Counted from the stretch's first letter, positions 1-7,269 are shown. The stretch: DNA of 10,406 nucleotides from Dichotomicrobium sp046543175 (GCA_046543175.1 JBKGZY010000088.1:1-10406), one strand, 5' to 3'. A program made the numbers and translations. The notes: a model not told the origin generated them from the letters alone.

Positions 1-47
1 TTTGAGCGAGAGCGTAGCCGCAAGTGGGCCTCAAATGTCAAATTCGC
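1..47. repeat. Palindromic intergenic repeat element, truncated by the left window edge
   Basis: TTTGAG at 1-6 is the reverse complement of CTCAAA at 30-35. The right arm continues as CTCAAATGTCAAATTCGC (30-47), so the left arm very probably continues outside the window. The 23-base centre (7-29) is GC-rich and asymmetric. The element starts four bases after the sucC stop codon. Read on the minus strand it encodes ANLTFEAHLRLRSRS, a peptide I remember seeing as a spurious tail or insert in many alphaproteobacterial predicted proteins. That would fit a dispersed palindromic element rather than a one-off hairpin, but it is recollection and not a search. It could also act as an mRNA processing or stabilising hairpin between sucC and whatever follows. 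It has no T-run of an intrinsic terminator. Confidence 0.5.
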
Positions 48-51
48 TCCA

Positions 52-1251
52 CTAGGCCGTCTCCTTCAGCTTGGCGACGATCTTGCGCGCCGCATCCGCC
101 AGGTCGTCCGCCGGGATGATCGCCAGCCCGGACTGGCTCAACATCTGCTTGCCCATTTCCACATTCGTGCCTTCCAGCCGCACCACCAGCGGCACGCGGA
201 TATCCATCTCCTTGGCTGCGGCGATAATGCCTTCGGCGATGATGTCGCAGCGCATGATCCCGCCAAAGATATTGACGAGGATGCCCTGAACGTTCCTGTC
301 GGAGAGGATGATCTTGAAGGCGTTCATCACCTGCTCCTTGCTCGCTCCGCCGCCAACGTCGAGGAAGTTGGCCGGCTCCGCGCCGTAGAGCTTGATGATG
401 TCCATGGTCGCCATCGCCAGCCCGGCGCCGTTGACCATGCAGCCGATATTGCCGTCGAGCTTGACGTAGTTCAGCCCGTGGCGCGAGGCCTCGACCTCGG
501 CCGGGTCCTCTTCCTCGATATCGCGCAGATTGGCCATGTCGCGCTGGCGGAACAGGGCGTTGTCGTCGAAATTGATCTTGGCGTCGAGACAGCGCAGCTC
601 GCCCTGCTCGGTGACGATCAGCGGATTGATCTCCAGAAGGCTCATATCCTTCTCGGTGAAGGCCTTGTAGAGGCTGCCGATCAGCTTGACGCACTGCTTG
701 ACCTGATCGCCCTTCAGGCCCAGCGCGAAGGCGATGCGCCGGCCATGAAAGGCGGAATAGCCGCTGGCCGGGTCGATGGACAGCGTCAGGATCTTCTCCG
801 GCGTCTCGGCGGCGACCTTCTCGATGTCCACGCCGCCTTCGGTCGAGCAGATGAACGATATCCGCGAGGAGCCGCGGTCCACCAGCGCAGAGAGATAAAG
901 CTCGCGCGCGATCGAGGCGCCTTCCTCGATATAGAGACGCTGGACGGTCTTGCCCTCCGACCCGGTCTGGTGCGTCACCAGCGTGCGGCCCAGCATCTGG
1001 TCGGCGAATGTCCGCACCTCGTCCATCGACCTGGCGAGACGCACACCGCCTTTCTCACCAGCTTCGGGTTCCTTGAAGGTGCCCTTGCCGCGCCCGCCGG
1101 CATGAATTTGCGCCTTCACGACCCAGACCGGCCCGCCCAGCTCGTTGGCGACGCTGACCGCATCCTCGGGGGTGAAGGCCGCCGCGCCCTGGGAAACCGG
1201 CACGCCGAAATCGCGCAGCACCGCCTTGGCCTGATACTCATGAATGTTCAT
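52..1251 (-). CDS. sucC: Succinate-CoA ligase (ADP-forming), beta subunit
   Basis: This is the beta chain of succinyl-CoA synthetase, which interconverts succinyl-CoA and succinate with substrate-level phosphorylation of ADP in the cytoplasmic TCA cycle. It has 399 residues, the normal family length. The N-terminus MNIHEYQAK opens an ATP-grasp domain with the nucleotide loop HAGGRGKG, followed by the insert TFKEPEAGEKGG typical of alphaproteobacterial SucC. LEINPLIVT supplies metal-binding residues. The C-terminal CoA-ligase domain shows NGAGLAMATMD, LDVGGGAS, NIFGGI and RLEGTNVE. I chose the ATG at 1251 because it gives the canonical N-terminus and follows GGGAG; an upstream in-frame extension to 1311 overlaps mdh and has no family support. 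It lies 31 bp after mdh, so the two are probably cotranscribed. The phosphohistidine is carried by the alpha subunit SucD, expected just beyond the left edge. Malate-CoA ligase (MtkA) is the main alternative and is less likely. Confidence 0.97.
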   Translation of the reverse strand: MNIHEYQAKAVLRDFGVPVSQGAAAFTPEDAVSVANELGGPVWVVKAQIHAGGRGKGTFKEPEAGEKGGVRLARSMDEVRTFADQMLGRTLVTHQTGSEGKTVQRLYIEEGASIARELYLSALVDRGSSRISFICSTEGGVDIEKVAAETPEKILTLSIDPASGYSAFHGRRIAFALGLKGDQVKQCVKLIGSLYKAFTEKDMSLLEINPLIVTEQGELRCLDAKINFDDNALFRQRDMANLRDIEEEDPAEVEASRHGLNYVKLDGNIGCMVNGAGLAMATMDIIKLYGAEPANFLDVGGGASKEQVMNAFKIILSDRNVQGILVNIFGGIMRCDIIAEGIIAAAKEMDIRVPLVVRLEGTNVEMGKQMLSQSGLAIIPADDLADAARKIVAKLKETA

Positions 1252-1282
1252 CCGCTCGCTCCCGGTCCGTCTGGTTTTCCGA

Positions 1283-2254
1283 TCAGGCGATGCCGCCGAG
1301 CCCCGGCGCAATGCGCGTGCACGCCTCCACGAGGCTCTGCACGGCTTCCACCGACTGGTTGAAGTCGGCCCGTTCGCCGGAGGTCAGGTCGATCTCGACG
1401 ACCCGCTCCACGCCCTTGGCGCTGATGACCGCGGGCACGCCGACATAGATGCCCTTCACCCCATATTCGCCGTTGAGATAGGCCGCGCAGGGCAGCACCC
1501 GCTTCTTGTCCTTGAGGTAGGATTCCGCCATCGCCACGGCGGAGGCCGCTGGCGCGTAATAGGCCGAGCCGCTTTTCAGGAGACCGACGATCTCCGCGCC
1601 GCCGTCGCGCGTGCGCTGGACGATTTCGCCGAGGCGCTCATGGGTGATCCAGTGCATCTTGATGAGATCGGGCAGCGGAATCCCCGCAACCGTCGTGTAG
1701 CGCGTGAGCGGGACCATCGTGTCGCCGTGGCCGCCCAGCACGAAGGCGGTTACGTCCTCGACGGACACGTCGAACTCCTGGGCGAGGAAATACCGGAAGC
1801 GCGCGCTGTCCAGCACTCCGGCCATGCCCACCGTCATGTGGCGCGGCAGGCCGGTGATCCTGTTGAGCGCCCAGACCATCGCATCGAGCGGGTTGGTGAT
1901 GCAGATCACGAAGGCGTCAGGGGCGTATTTCTTGATCCCCGCGCCGACCTGCTCCATCACCTTGAGATTGACCTCCAGCAGGTCGTCGCGGCTCATCCCC
2001 GGCTTGCGGGGCACGCCGGCGGTGACGATCACCACGTCCGCGCCGCGAATATCGACATATTCGTTGGTGCCCTTCAACTCGCAGTCGCTGCCTTCGACCG
2101 GCAGGGATTCCGCGACGTCCAGCGCCTTGCCCTGGGGCATCCCCTCGACGATGTCGAACAGCACGACATCGCCCAGCTCCTTCGCGCCGATAAGGTGGGC
2201 GAGCGTGCCGCCGATCATGCCGCCGCCGACCAGCGCAATTTTCTTCCGGGCCAT
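1283..2254 (-). CDS. mdh: Malate dehydrogenase (NAD-dependent, LDH-like type)
   Basis: It oxidises malate to oxaloacetate with NAD in the TCA cycle. The protein has 323 residues, typical of the LDH-like MDH group found in alphaproteobacteria. The Rossmann motif is VGGGMIGG (G10, G12, G15). VPRKPGMSR places Arg83 where lactate dehydrogenases carry the specificity glutamine, which marks a dicarboxylate substrate, and Arg89 on the mobile loop. The catalytic pair is Asp149 (in GVLDSARFR, with Arg152 as carboxylate-binding residue) and His176 (in LGGHGD). Their 27-residue spacing matches LDH Asp168/His195. The ATG at 2254 is preceded by a good Shine-Dalgarno sequence (AGGGAG). It is the first gene of an mdh-sucC unit and is separated from the upstream Pat gene by 164 bp holding a candidate promoter and a tandem repeat. 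All key residues are present. Confidence 0.97.
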   Translation of the reverse strand: MARKKIALVGGGMIGGTLAHLIGAKELGDVVLFDIVEGMPQGKALDVAESLPVEGSDCELKGTNEYVDIRGADVVIVTAGVPRKPGMSRDDLLEVNLKVMEQVGAGIKKYAPDAFVICITNPLDAMVWALNRITGLPRHMTVGMAGVLDSARFRYFLAQEFDVSVEDVTAFVLGGHGDTMVPLTRYTTVAGIPLPDLIKMHWITHERLGEIVQRTRDGGAEIVGLLKSGSAYYAPAASAVAMAESYLKDKKRVLPCAAYLNGEYGVKGIYVGVPAVISAKGVERVVEIDLTSGERADFNQSVEAVQSLVEACTRIAPGLGGIA

Positions 2255-2297
2255 TTCAACGATCTCCCTAGCAAAAACGTGCCGATTCCCAGTCTGT

Positions 2298-2325
2298 GGT
2301 TATCGCCAAAACCGCCCGGGTTCAA
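2298..2325 (-). promoter_or_regulatory. Candidate promoter for mdh-sucC
   Basis: On the minus strand, TTGAAC (2325-2320) is followed after 16 bases by ATAACC (2303-2298), a plausible sigma-70-type -35/-10 pair about 45 bases upstream of the mdh ATG. The -10 match is weak, as is common in GC-rich alphaproteobacteria. Its position between two same-strand genes, downstream of the tandem repeat, supports an independent mdh promoter. No transcription start is known, so this is a motif-level call only. Confidence 0.3.
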
Positions 2326-2356
2326 GAAGACGCCGGTCACGCGGCATCATATCCGG

Positions 2357-2382
2357 TGTTTCACACTGATGTTTCACACTGA
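2357..2382. repeat. Perfect tandem duplication of a 13-bp motif upstream of mdh
   Basis: TGTTTCACACTGA occurs twice head to tail, at 2357-2369 and 2370-2382, with no mismatch. Each copy contains TGTTTCACA, a short TGT-N3-ACA dyad. The pair sits 103-128 bp upstream of the mdh start, and about 32-57 bp upstream of the candidate -35 box. That is a position where an activator could bind. It is noncoding, lying between the Pat stop codon and mdh. A regulator site is an inference; chance slippage duplication is possible. Confidence 0.55.
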
Positions 2383-2418
2383 CGCGCGGCAGTGCGTTTC
2401 GCAAGCGCGAAGGCGTTT

Positions 2419-5106
2419 TCAGGCGCCGGCATTCTTCAAGGGCAGTTCGACCTGGAAAACCGACGCATCCTCGGGGTCGTGACGGGTCTCGAAGCCGAGT
2501 TGCCGGCACATCTGCAGCATCGTCACATTCTCGCTCAGGACCGATCCGTAGAGCCGCTCCAGCCCTTCCGCGCGCGCATAGTCGATCAGGTGGTTCATCA
2601 GGCGCCAGCCCAGTCCGCGGCCCTTCAGGTCGGAGCGCGTCATCACCGCGTATTCGGCATTGCGATAGTCGGGGTCGGCGAAGAACCGCACGACGCCCAG
2701 CATCTCGTCTTCGGACGGGCTGAGCGCCACGAAGGCGATCTCCCGGCCATAGTCGATCTGCGTCAGCCGCGCGAGGAACTTGCGCGACATGTGCCGCTGC
2801 GGCGAGAAGAAGCGCAGGCGCAGATCGTTGGGGTCCATCCGTGCGATCATGTCTTCATAGAGGCTTTCATCGTCCGGCCGGATGGGGCGGATGAAGACCT
2901 CGCCGTAATCGTCGAGCGTGAGCGTCTTTTCCCATTCCCGCGGATAAGGCCGGATCGCCATTGACGCGCGCGGCTTGTCATCCGCGCCGGCCAGCACCAC
3001 GCGCGCATCCAGCGCCACCGCGCCGTTTTCATCCGCGCGCAGCGGGTTGATGTCGAGTTCGCGGATTTCAGGGTGCTGCGCGACGAGATAGCTGAGCTTG
3101 ACGAGCGTGAGCGCGATCCCGTCGAGATCGGCGGCGGGCCGGTCGCGGTAGCCGCGAAGCAGCCGGCTGATGCGCGTCTCCCGGATCAGGTCATGCGCGA
3201 GGTTGAGATCGAGCGGCGGCAGCGCCATCGCGGTGTCCTTGACCACCTCGACCGCCGTTCCCCCGGCGCCGAACATGATGACGGGGCCGAATGTGGCGTC
3301 TTCGGTCATGCCCGCGATCAGTTCGTGCGCAAGCTTGCCGCGGATCATGGGCTGAACGCTGATGCCGTCGATGCGCGCGTCCGGGCGCGCCTCGCCGACG
3401 CGGCGCAGCATCTCCGCCGCCGCTGAAGCGGCCTGGTCCGCCGACGGGATGTCGAGGCGCACGCCGCCAACATCTGATTTGTGGCTGATGTCGTCTGAAA
3501 TGATCTTCAGCACAACGCCGGAATAATCCGTCAGGATGTCCTGCGCGGCCTGGCGCACGGCCTCCGGGGTCTCGGCCGTATAGGCCGGCACGACCGGAAT
3601 GTCATAGGCCTGGAGCAGGTGCTTGGCCTCCGGCTCGGTCATCATCGTGCGCCCGGCTTCGAGCACCCTGTCGATCTGCCGCTGCGCCCCTGTTGCGTCG
3701 AAGCTCAGCGGACGCGGCAGCATGGGCGGCGCGCGCATCAGTTCGCGCTGCGCCCGCGAGTAATGCACCAGGTGCATGAAGCCGCGGACCGCCTGGCGCG
3801 GCGTCTCGAAGGTGGGAATATCGCTTTCGGCGAACATCTCGCGCGCCTTCACCGCCGCCACCGCGCCGAGCCAATTGGTCAGCACGGGCTTGTCCCGGCC
3901 GCCCGCGCGAGCTTCGTCGACCGCCCCGATCACGGCGCGCGCGGTGTCCTCGCTGGAAGCAAGCGCCTGCGGGCAGTTCATCACCAGCACGGCATCGGTG
4001 TTGGCGTCCTTGAGGACCGCCTCCATCGCGGACCTGTAACGCTCCGGCCCGGCATCGCCGATAATGTCGACAGGGTTTGCGCCCGACCATGTGGCCGGCA
4101 GGACCTCGTCAAGCGCCGCCCTGGTTTCATCGGTGAGTTGGGCAAGCTCGCCATTCTCATCGGCCAGCGCATCGGTAGCGAGAACACCGGCCCCGCCGCC
4201 ATTGGTCAGCAGCGTCAGCCTTTCGCCGGGCAGCCTGCCGATACGCTCGGCGGTCTCGGCCGCCGTGAACAACTCGTCGAGATCGGGCACGCGCAGCAGG
4301 CCCGCCCGGCGGAACGCGGCGTCGTAGACCTGGTCGGAGCCGGCGAGCGCGCCGGTATGCGAGGCCGCCGCCTTCGCCGCCGCGGCGTGACGTCCGGCCT
4401 TGATGACGATGACGGGCTTCGACCGGGCAGCCCGGCGCGCCGCCGACATGAACTTTGCGGCGTGCTTGATGCCTTCCATGTAGAGCAGGATCGCGGTGCT
4501 TCCGACATCGCCGGCGAGATAGTCCAGCATGTCGCCGAAATCGACATCAGCCATGTTGCCCACCGACGCCATCAGCGAAAAGCCGATCTGCCGCCCGTTC
4601 GCCCAGTCGAGCACGGAAGTGAGCAGCGCGCCGGATTGCGAGACGATGGCCAGTTCGCCGGGAATCGGGGCTGTATGCGAAAAGCTTGCGTTCAGCCCCG
4701 AGCCGCCCATCAGCAGGCCGATGCAGTTCGGCCCCAGGATGCGCAGCCCGTGAGGCCGGGCGGCCTGCAGCATCTTCGTCTCGATTTCGCCCTCGACGCC
4801 GGCCGACATGACGACCGCGGCGCGGCACCCTTTCTCGCCCAGCGCGGCGATCAGTTCGGGGATATGCGGCGCGGGAATGGCGATGACGGCGAGTTCGGGC
4901 GTCCCCGGAAGCTCATCGGCGCGGGCATGACAGGTCTGGCCCAGAACCGTCTTGTGCTTGGGATTGACGAACCAGACCGGCCCGTTGAACCCGCCCGACA
5001 GCAGGTTCGCCGCGACCGTCGCGCCCACCGAGCCGGGCCCTTCACTGGCGCCGAACAGCGCGACGGATGCCGGACGGAACATGAAGTCGAGATTGCGAAT
5101 TGTCAT
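2419..5106 (-). CDS. Pat/PatZ-type protein: NDP-forming acyl-CoA synthetase fused to a GNAT acetyltransferase
   Basis: Members of this family use acetyl-CoA or related acyl-CoA to acylate lysines of metabolic enzymes, classically AMP-forming acetyl-CoA synthetase. The 895 residues are full length for the four-part fusion. A CoA-binding Rossmann domain (about 8-130, FGASEGPGSVG and GPNCIG) and a ligase domain come first, with SHTGALAGSD placing His250 at the phosphohistidine position. Next is an ATP-grasp domain (about 490-715) with SHKSDVGGV (His542) and RELDINPL. The C-terminal GNAT domain (about 735-893) has AEYAV (Glu818, equivalent to the enteric catalytic Glu) and the CoA loop KGRGLG (828-833). 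The ATG at 5106 follows GGAGG by 10 bases. As I recall, enteric Pat has Asn instead of the alpha-domain His and is catalytically dead there; here it is retained, so the synthetase half may be active. The gene lies 71 bp after the patatin gene and 164 bp before mdh. Its acyl donor and targets are not predictable from sequence. Confidence 0.93.
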   Translation of the reverse strand: MTIRNLDFMFRPASVALFGASEGPGSVGATVAANLLSGGFNGPVWFVNPKHKTVLGQTCHARADELPGTPELAVIAIPAPHIPELIAALGEKGCRAAVVMSAGVEGEIETKMLQAARPHGLRILGPNCIGLLMGGSGLNASFSHTAPIPGELAIVSQSGALLTSVLDWANGRQIGFSLMASVGNMADVDFGDMLDYLAGDVGSTAILLYMEGIKHAAKFMSAARRAARSKPVIVIKAGRHAAAAKAAASHTGALAGSDQVYDAAFRRAGLLRVPDLDELFTAAETAERIGRLPGERLTLLTNGGGAGVLATDALADENGELAQLTDETRAALDEVLPATWSGANPVDIIGDAGPERYRSAMEAVLKDANTDAVLVMNCPQALASSEDTARAVIGAVDEARAGGRDKPVLTNWLGAVAAVKAREMFAESDIPTFETPRQAVRGFMHLVHYSRAQRELMRAPPMLPRPLSFDATGAQRQIDRVLEAGRTMMTEPEAKHLLQAYDIPVVPAYTAETPEAVRQAAQDILTDYSGVVLKIISDDISHKSDVGGVRLDIPSADQAASAAAEMLRRVGEARPDARIDGISVQPMIRGKLAHELIAGMTEDATFGPVIMFGAGGTAVEVVKDTAMALPPLDLNLAHDLIRETRISRLLRGYRDRPAADLDGIALTLVKLSYLVAQHPEIRELDINPLRADENGAVALDARVVLAGADDKPRASMAIRPYPREWEKTLTLDDYGEVFIRPIRPDDESLYEDMIARMDPNDLRLRFFSPQRHMSRKFLARLTQIDYGREIAFVALSPSEDEMLGVVRFFADPDYRNAEYAVMTRSDLKGRGLGWRLMNHLIDYARAEGLERLYGSVLSENVTMLQMCRQLGFETRHDPEDASVFQVELPLKNAGA

Positions 5107-5117
5107 GATGCACGATC

Positions 5118-5130
5118 CTCCGCGGCGGAG
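5118..5130. repeat. GC-rich inverted repeat overlapping the Pat ribosome binding site
   Basis: CTCCGC-G-GCGGAG is a perfect 6-bp-arm dyad at 5118-5130. On the minus strand its 3' arm contains most of the GGAGG Shine-Dalgarno sequence of the 895-codon gene. In RNA, five G-C-rich pairs could close a three-base loop and mask the site. It could equally be chance in GC-rich DNA. Confidence 0.3.
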
Positions 5131-5177
5131 TATCGCACGGTCATACCGCAGCGCACAACGCCTCGGCGGGGCGGCAG

Positions 5178-6647
5178 TTACTCCGCGGTCATCATGCGCC
5201 GGGAGATCACCATCTCGGAGGAGAACGACTTGAGGAATGCGCGGTAGGACTCGTCGTTGCGCAGGATGTCTGCGGCCGAGTTGATCAGCAGGTCGACGTC
5301 GTCTTCCGGCAGCTTGAAGCGTGTCGGAATGGAATCGAGCCGTTCGCGAACGTCTTCATCCGGCATCTGGTCAAAAGCGATCCGCGCGGTGAAGAACGCC
5401 AGATCATCGCACGCCCAGTCCGGCCCGACCCCGGCGATACGCTCGGCATCGGCGCGCGACAGGCTGCAGCGATAGTCGATGAGTTCCTGGCGCCACCGCG
5501 AGATCAGGTCGCTGAAATCGTCATATGAGCCGCGCATATTCGCGTCGATTGCTGTATCGGAAACCGCGAGAATGAGCTTTTCCGCGCCCGGCCCTTCCGG
5601 CGTCTTCGCCCAGTCACCCGCGGGCGGACGACCCGCGTCGACGATGACGAACAGCATCCGGCGCAGGCGTATCGCCTCGGCCCGTTCCAGCGGCTTGTAA
5701 GGTTCCTTCGCCGCCATCTTGGCCAGGACGAGTCCGCTCAGGCCGAGATTGTCGGTCAGCCCGCCGTCGAGCAGCTTGACATACTGCACCTCGCTGTTCG
5801 CGCGATACCGCTTGATGGCCTCGGCGTTGGCGCGCAGCGCCGCCGGGGCATCGGGGTTTGCCGCAAAGCGACCGACCCAGTCCGGCGTTTCATAGTCGCA
5901 TTCCGCCGCGTAATTTTTCAGCACGACCGGCGCGAACACCAGCGGCACGGCCGCCGACGCCGCGACGGCCTCGGAGAGCGGGAAGCTGGCGAGGTCGCTG
6001 CACAGCGCCCCGAACGTGGCCTGATTGAAGATGAACGGCGTGCGGTTGTAGATGTCCGAGGCATTGATCCACAGGATGGGACGCCCCTTGTCCATCAGAT
6101 CGCCGTAAGTCGCGCCATGAAACAGGTGTTCGTCCAGCCAGTCCTGCAGGCCCGTCCGGTCGTTCACACCGCCGAGATTGGCGCGCAGCACGTTCGCCAG
6201 CGACAGCGAGGTGCGCAGCGATGCCTCGACATTGGCCAGCAGGAACTTCTCCCGGAAGTCGTCCAGCATCTTCTCGCGGCGCAGCGCGAATGCCGCCGCT
6301 GTGACCGAACCGCCCGAAACCGAGGACAGGAAGTCGATCTCGCCCGAGAGGCTGACGTCGCGCCGGTCGCCGACCACCCGCGTGCGCCGCAATTCCTTCA
6401 GCACCCCGAACGAGAACGCCGCGGCGCGCGTGCCACCGCCGGAAAAGCTCAGGCCGATGAGCGTATCGTTCATGCCCGTGTCGGCAGTCTTGTCCTGGGG
6501 AACGCTGCCGGTCAACGCGGTGTTCAGCGGCTGGTTCTCGAGTGTGGCGCCGCACCCGCTCAAGGCAAGCAACGCGCCTGCCGCCATCGCCATTGTCAAC
6601 GCTTTGACGCCGCGGCGGGCGGCGGCGCACCACTTGTCAGCACTCAT
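5178..6647 (-). CDS. Patatin-like phospholipase, predicted outer-membrane lipoprotein
   Basis: A serine-aspartate lipid acyl hydrolase of the patatin family, 489 residues from the ATG at 6647. The N-terminus is a lipoprotein signal peptide: basic RRGVK, a hydrophobic stretch of about 14 residues, then lipobox LSGC with Cys32. The residue after Cys is Gly, so it should be sorted to the outer membrane. The patatin core shows the oxyanion loop SGGGTR (residues 69-74), the nucleophile motif SSVSGGS (Ser111), the AASAAVP segment, and the catalytic Asp294 in LLDGGLTDNLGL. The dyad is therefore complete, although the elbow starts with Ser rather than the usual Gly. A GTG at 6665 would add six residues before the signal peptide. 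I prefer the ATG, which overlaps the end of the upstream gene by 11 bases and suggests translational coupling. The C-terminal 150 residues are charged and unassigned. Substrate is unknown; phospholipid or envelope lipid is likely. Confidence 0.88.
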   Translation of the reverse strand: MSADKWCAAARRGVKALTMAMAAGALLALSGCGATLENQPLNTALTGSVPQDKTADTGMNDTLIGLSFSGGGTRAAAFSFGVLKELRRTRVVGDRRDVSLSGEIDFLSSVSGGSVTAAAFALRREKMLDDFREKFLLANVEASLRTSLSLANVLRANLGGVNDRTGLQDWLDEHLFHGATYGDLMDKGRPILWINASDIYNRTPFIFNQATFGALCSDLASFPLSEAVAASAAVPLVFAPVVLKNYAAECDYETPDWVGRFAANPDAPAALRANAEAIKRYRANSEVQYVKLLDGGLTDNLGLSGLVLAKMAAKEPYKPLERAEAIRLRRMLFVIVDAGRPPAGDWAKTPEGPGAEKLILAVSDTAIDANMRGSYDDFSDLISRWRQELIDYRCSLSRADAERIAGVGPDWACDDLAFFTARIAFDQMPDEDVRERLDSIPTRFKLPEDDVDLLINSAADILRNDESYRAFLKSFSSEMVISRRMMTAE

Positions 6648-7200
6648 TAAACCACGACCCAACACATGTCACCGTATCGCGCGCCGCACGGCCCACCGCG
6701 CCGGCGGCATTTCGCACGGCATCGCCCACCTGCTCCCCGACGCCCCGCGTGGTTTCCGCGGTGTCTTTCGCGGCTTCCTCCAGGCTTTCGCCGGTCTGGC
6801 GGGCGGTCTCGCGGCTCAACTCCACCACCGTGTCGGGTGGTCCGTCCCCGTTCTTCTTCCGGGTTGCAGCCTTCCCGATATCACCGCCGTCCGCGGGCGG
6901 AATCAGAGCCGGCGGAGCGGGCGCGTTCGAGTCGTAAACATACTGCCGTGGCTCGCCCGGGCATTGCCTTTGCTTACGTACGACCGCACATGTCCCATGA
7001 TCCTCATCCGCGGCAATCCGGGATGCGCAGTGAAACCCCCGGAGGCGAAGATCCGCCGGCGCGTCTTCGCCCGCCAGGGTGCAGCGATAGGTCTGCGCGG
7101 GCGCCGTGCACTTGATGCATATTTCGCTGGCCTCGATTCCGGGGATGCCGAGCCACAGGGCCGTAACGAGGACGGCGATGAACGGGATCGACAGTCGCAT
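6637..7200 (-). CDS. Secreted cysteine-rich protein with amphipathic C-terminal helix, unknown function
   Basis: I do not recognise a family. From the ATG at 7200 the product has 187 residues. It begins with a Sec-type signal peptide (MRLSIPFIAVLV, cleavage probably after GIEA), giving a mature chain starting SEICIKC. The mature N-terminal half has six cysteines in about 55 residues (CIKC, YRC, FHC, GTC, RQC). After a Pro/Ala-rich linker, about 50 residues of Glu/Lys/Arg/Ala-rich sequence with repeating ETA, KDTAETT and NAAGAVGRAA look like a long amphipathic helix. The chain ends TCVGSWFNEC, giving eight mature cysteines, an even number that suits periplasmic disulfides. Longer starts at 7221 (ATG) and 7260 (GTG) lack a Shine-Dalgarno sequence and push the signal peptide inward; the chosen ATG also has a weak one. 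Overlap with the downstream patatin gene suggests a joint role in the envelope. Confidence 0.68.
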   Translation of the reverse strand: MRLSIPFIAVLVTALWLGIPGIEASEICIKCTAPAQTYRCTLAGEDAPADLRLRGFHCASRIAADEDHGTCAVVRKQRQCPGEPRQYVYDSNAPAPPALIPPADGGDIGKAATRKKNGDGPPDTVVELSRETARQTGESLEEAAKDTAETTRGVGEQVGDAVRNAAGAVGRAARDTVTCVGSWFNEC

Positions 7201-7269
7201 GCTTTGATATCGCCGGATCATCTGGAATGTGGTAGGACACGGACACAGTCTCGGTTTCACATGCCCCAG

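Noticed and set aside
52..1251. Malate-CoA ligase beta subunit (MtkA) of the serine cycle instead of SucC
   Set aside because: An mdh neighbour also occurs in serine-cycle loci, but the GKGTFKEPEAGEKGG insert is that of alphaproteobacterial SucC, and no other methylotrophy gene is present.
2393..2420. TTCGC-GCTT-GCGAA hairpin after the Pat stop codon as a terminator
   Set aside because: The stem is only 5 bp and no T-run follows on the minus strand; it is too weak to call.
1244..2482. A 412-codon plus-strand open frame opposite mdh
   Set aside because: Shadow of mdh, whose catalytic residues are all on the minus strand. The plus-strand translation is His/Arg/Asp-rich without family features.
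5135..5160. CGGT-CAT-ACCG dyad between the patatin and Pat genes as a terminator
   Set aside because: Four base pairs with no T-run; expected by chance in such DNA.
3619..5247. A 542-codon open frame on the plus strand opposite the Pat gene
   Set aside because: The opposite strand encodes a full-length, motif-complete Pat protein. The plus-strand product is low-complexity Arg/His/Gly-rich and has no domain.
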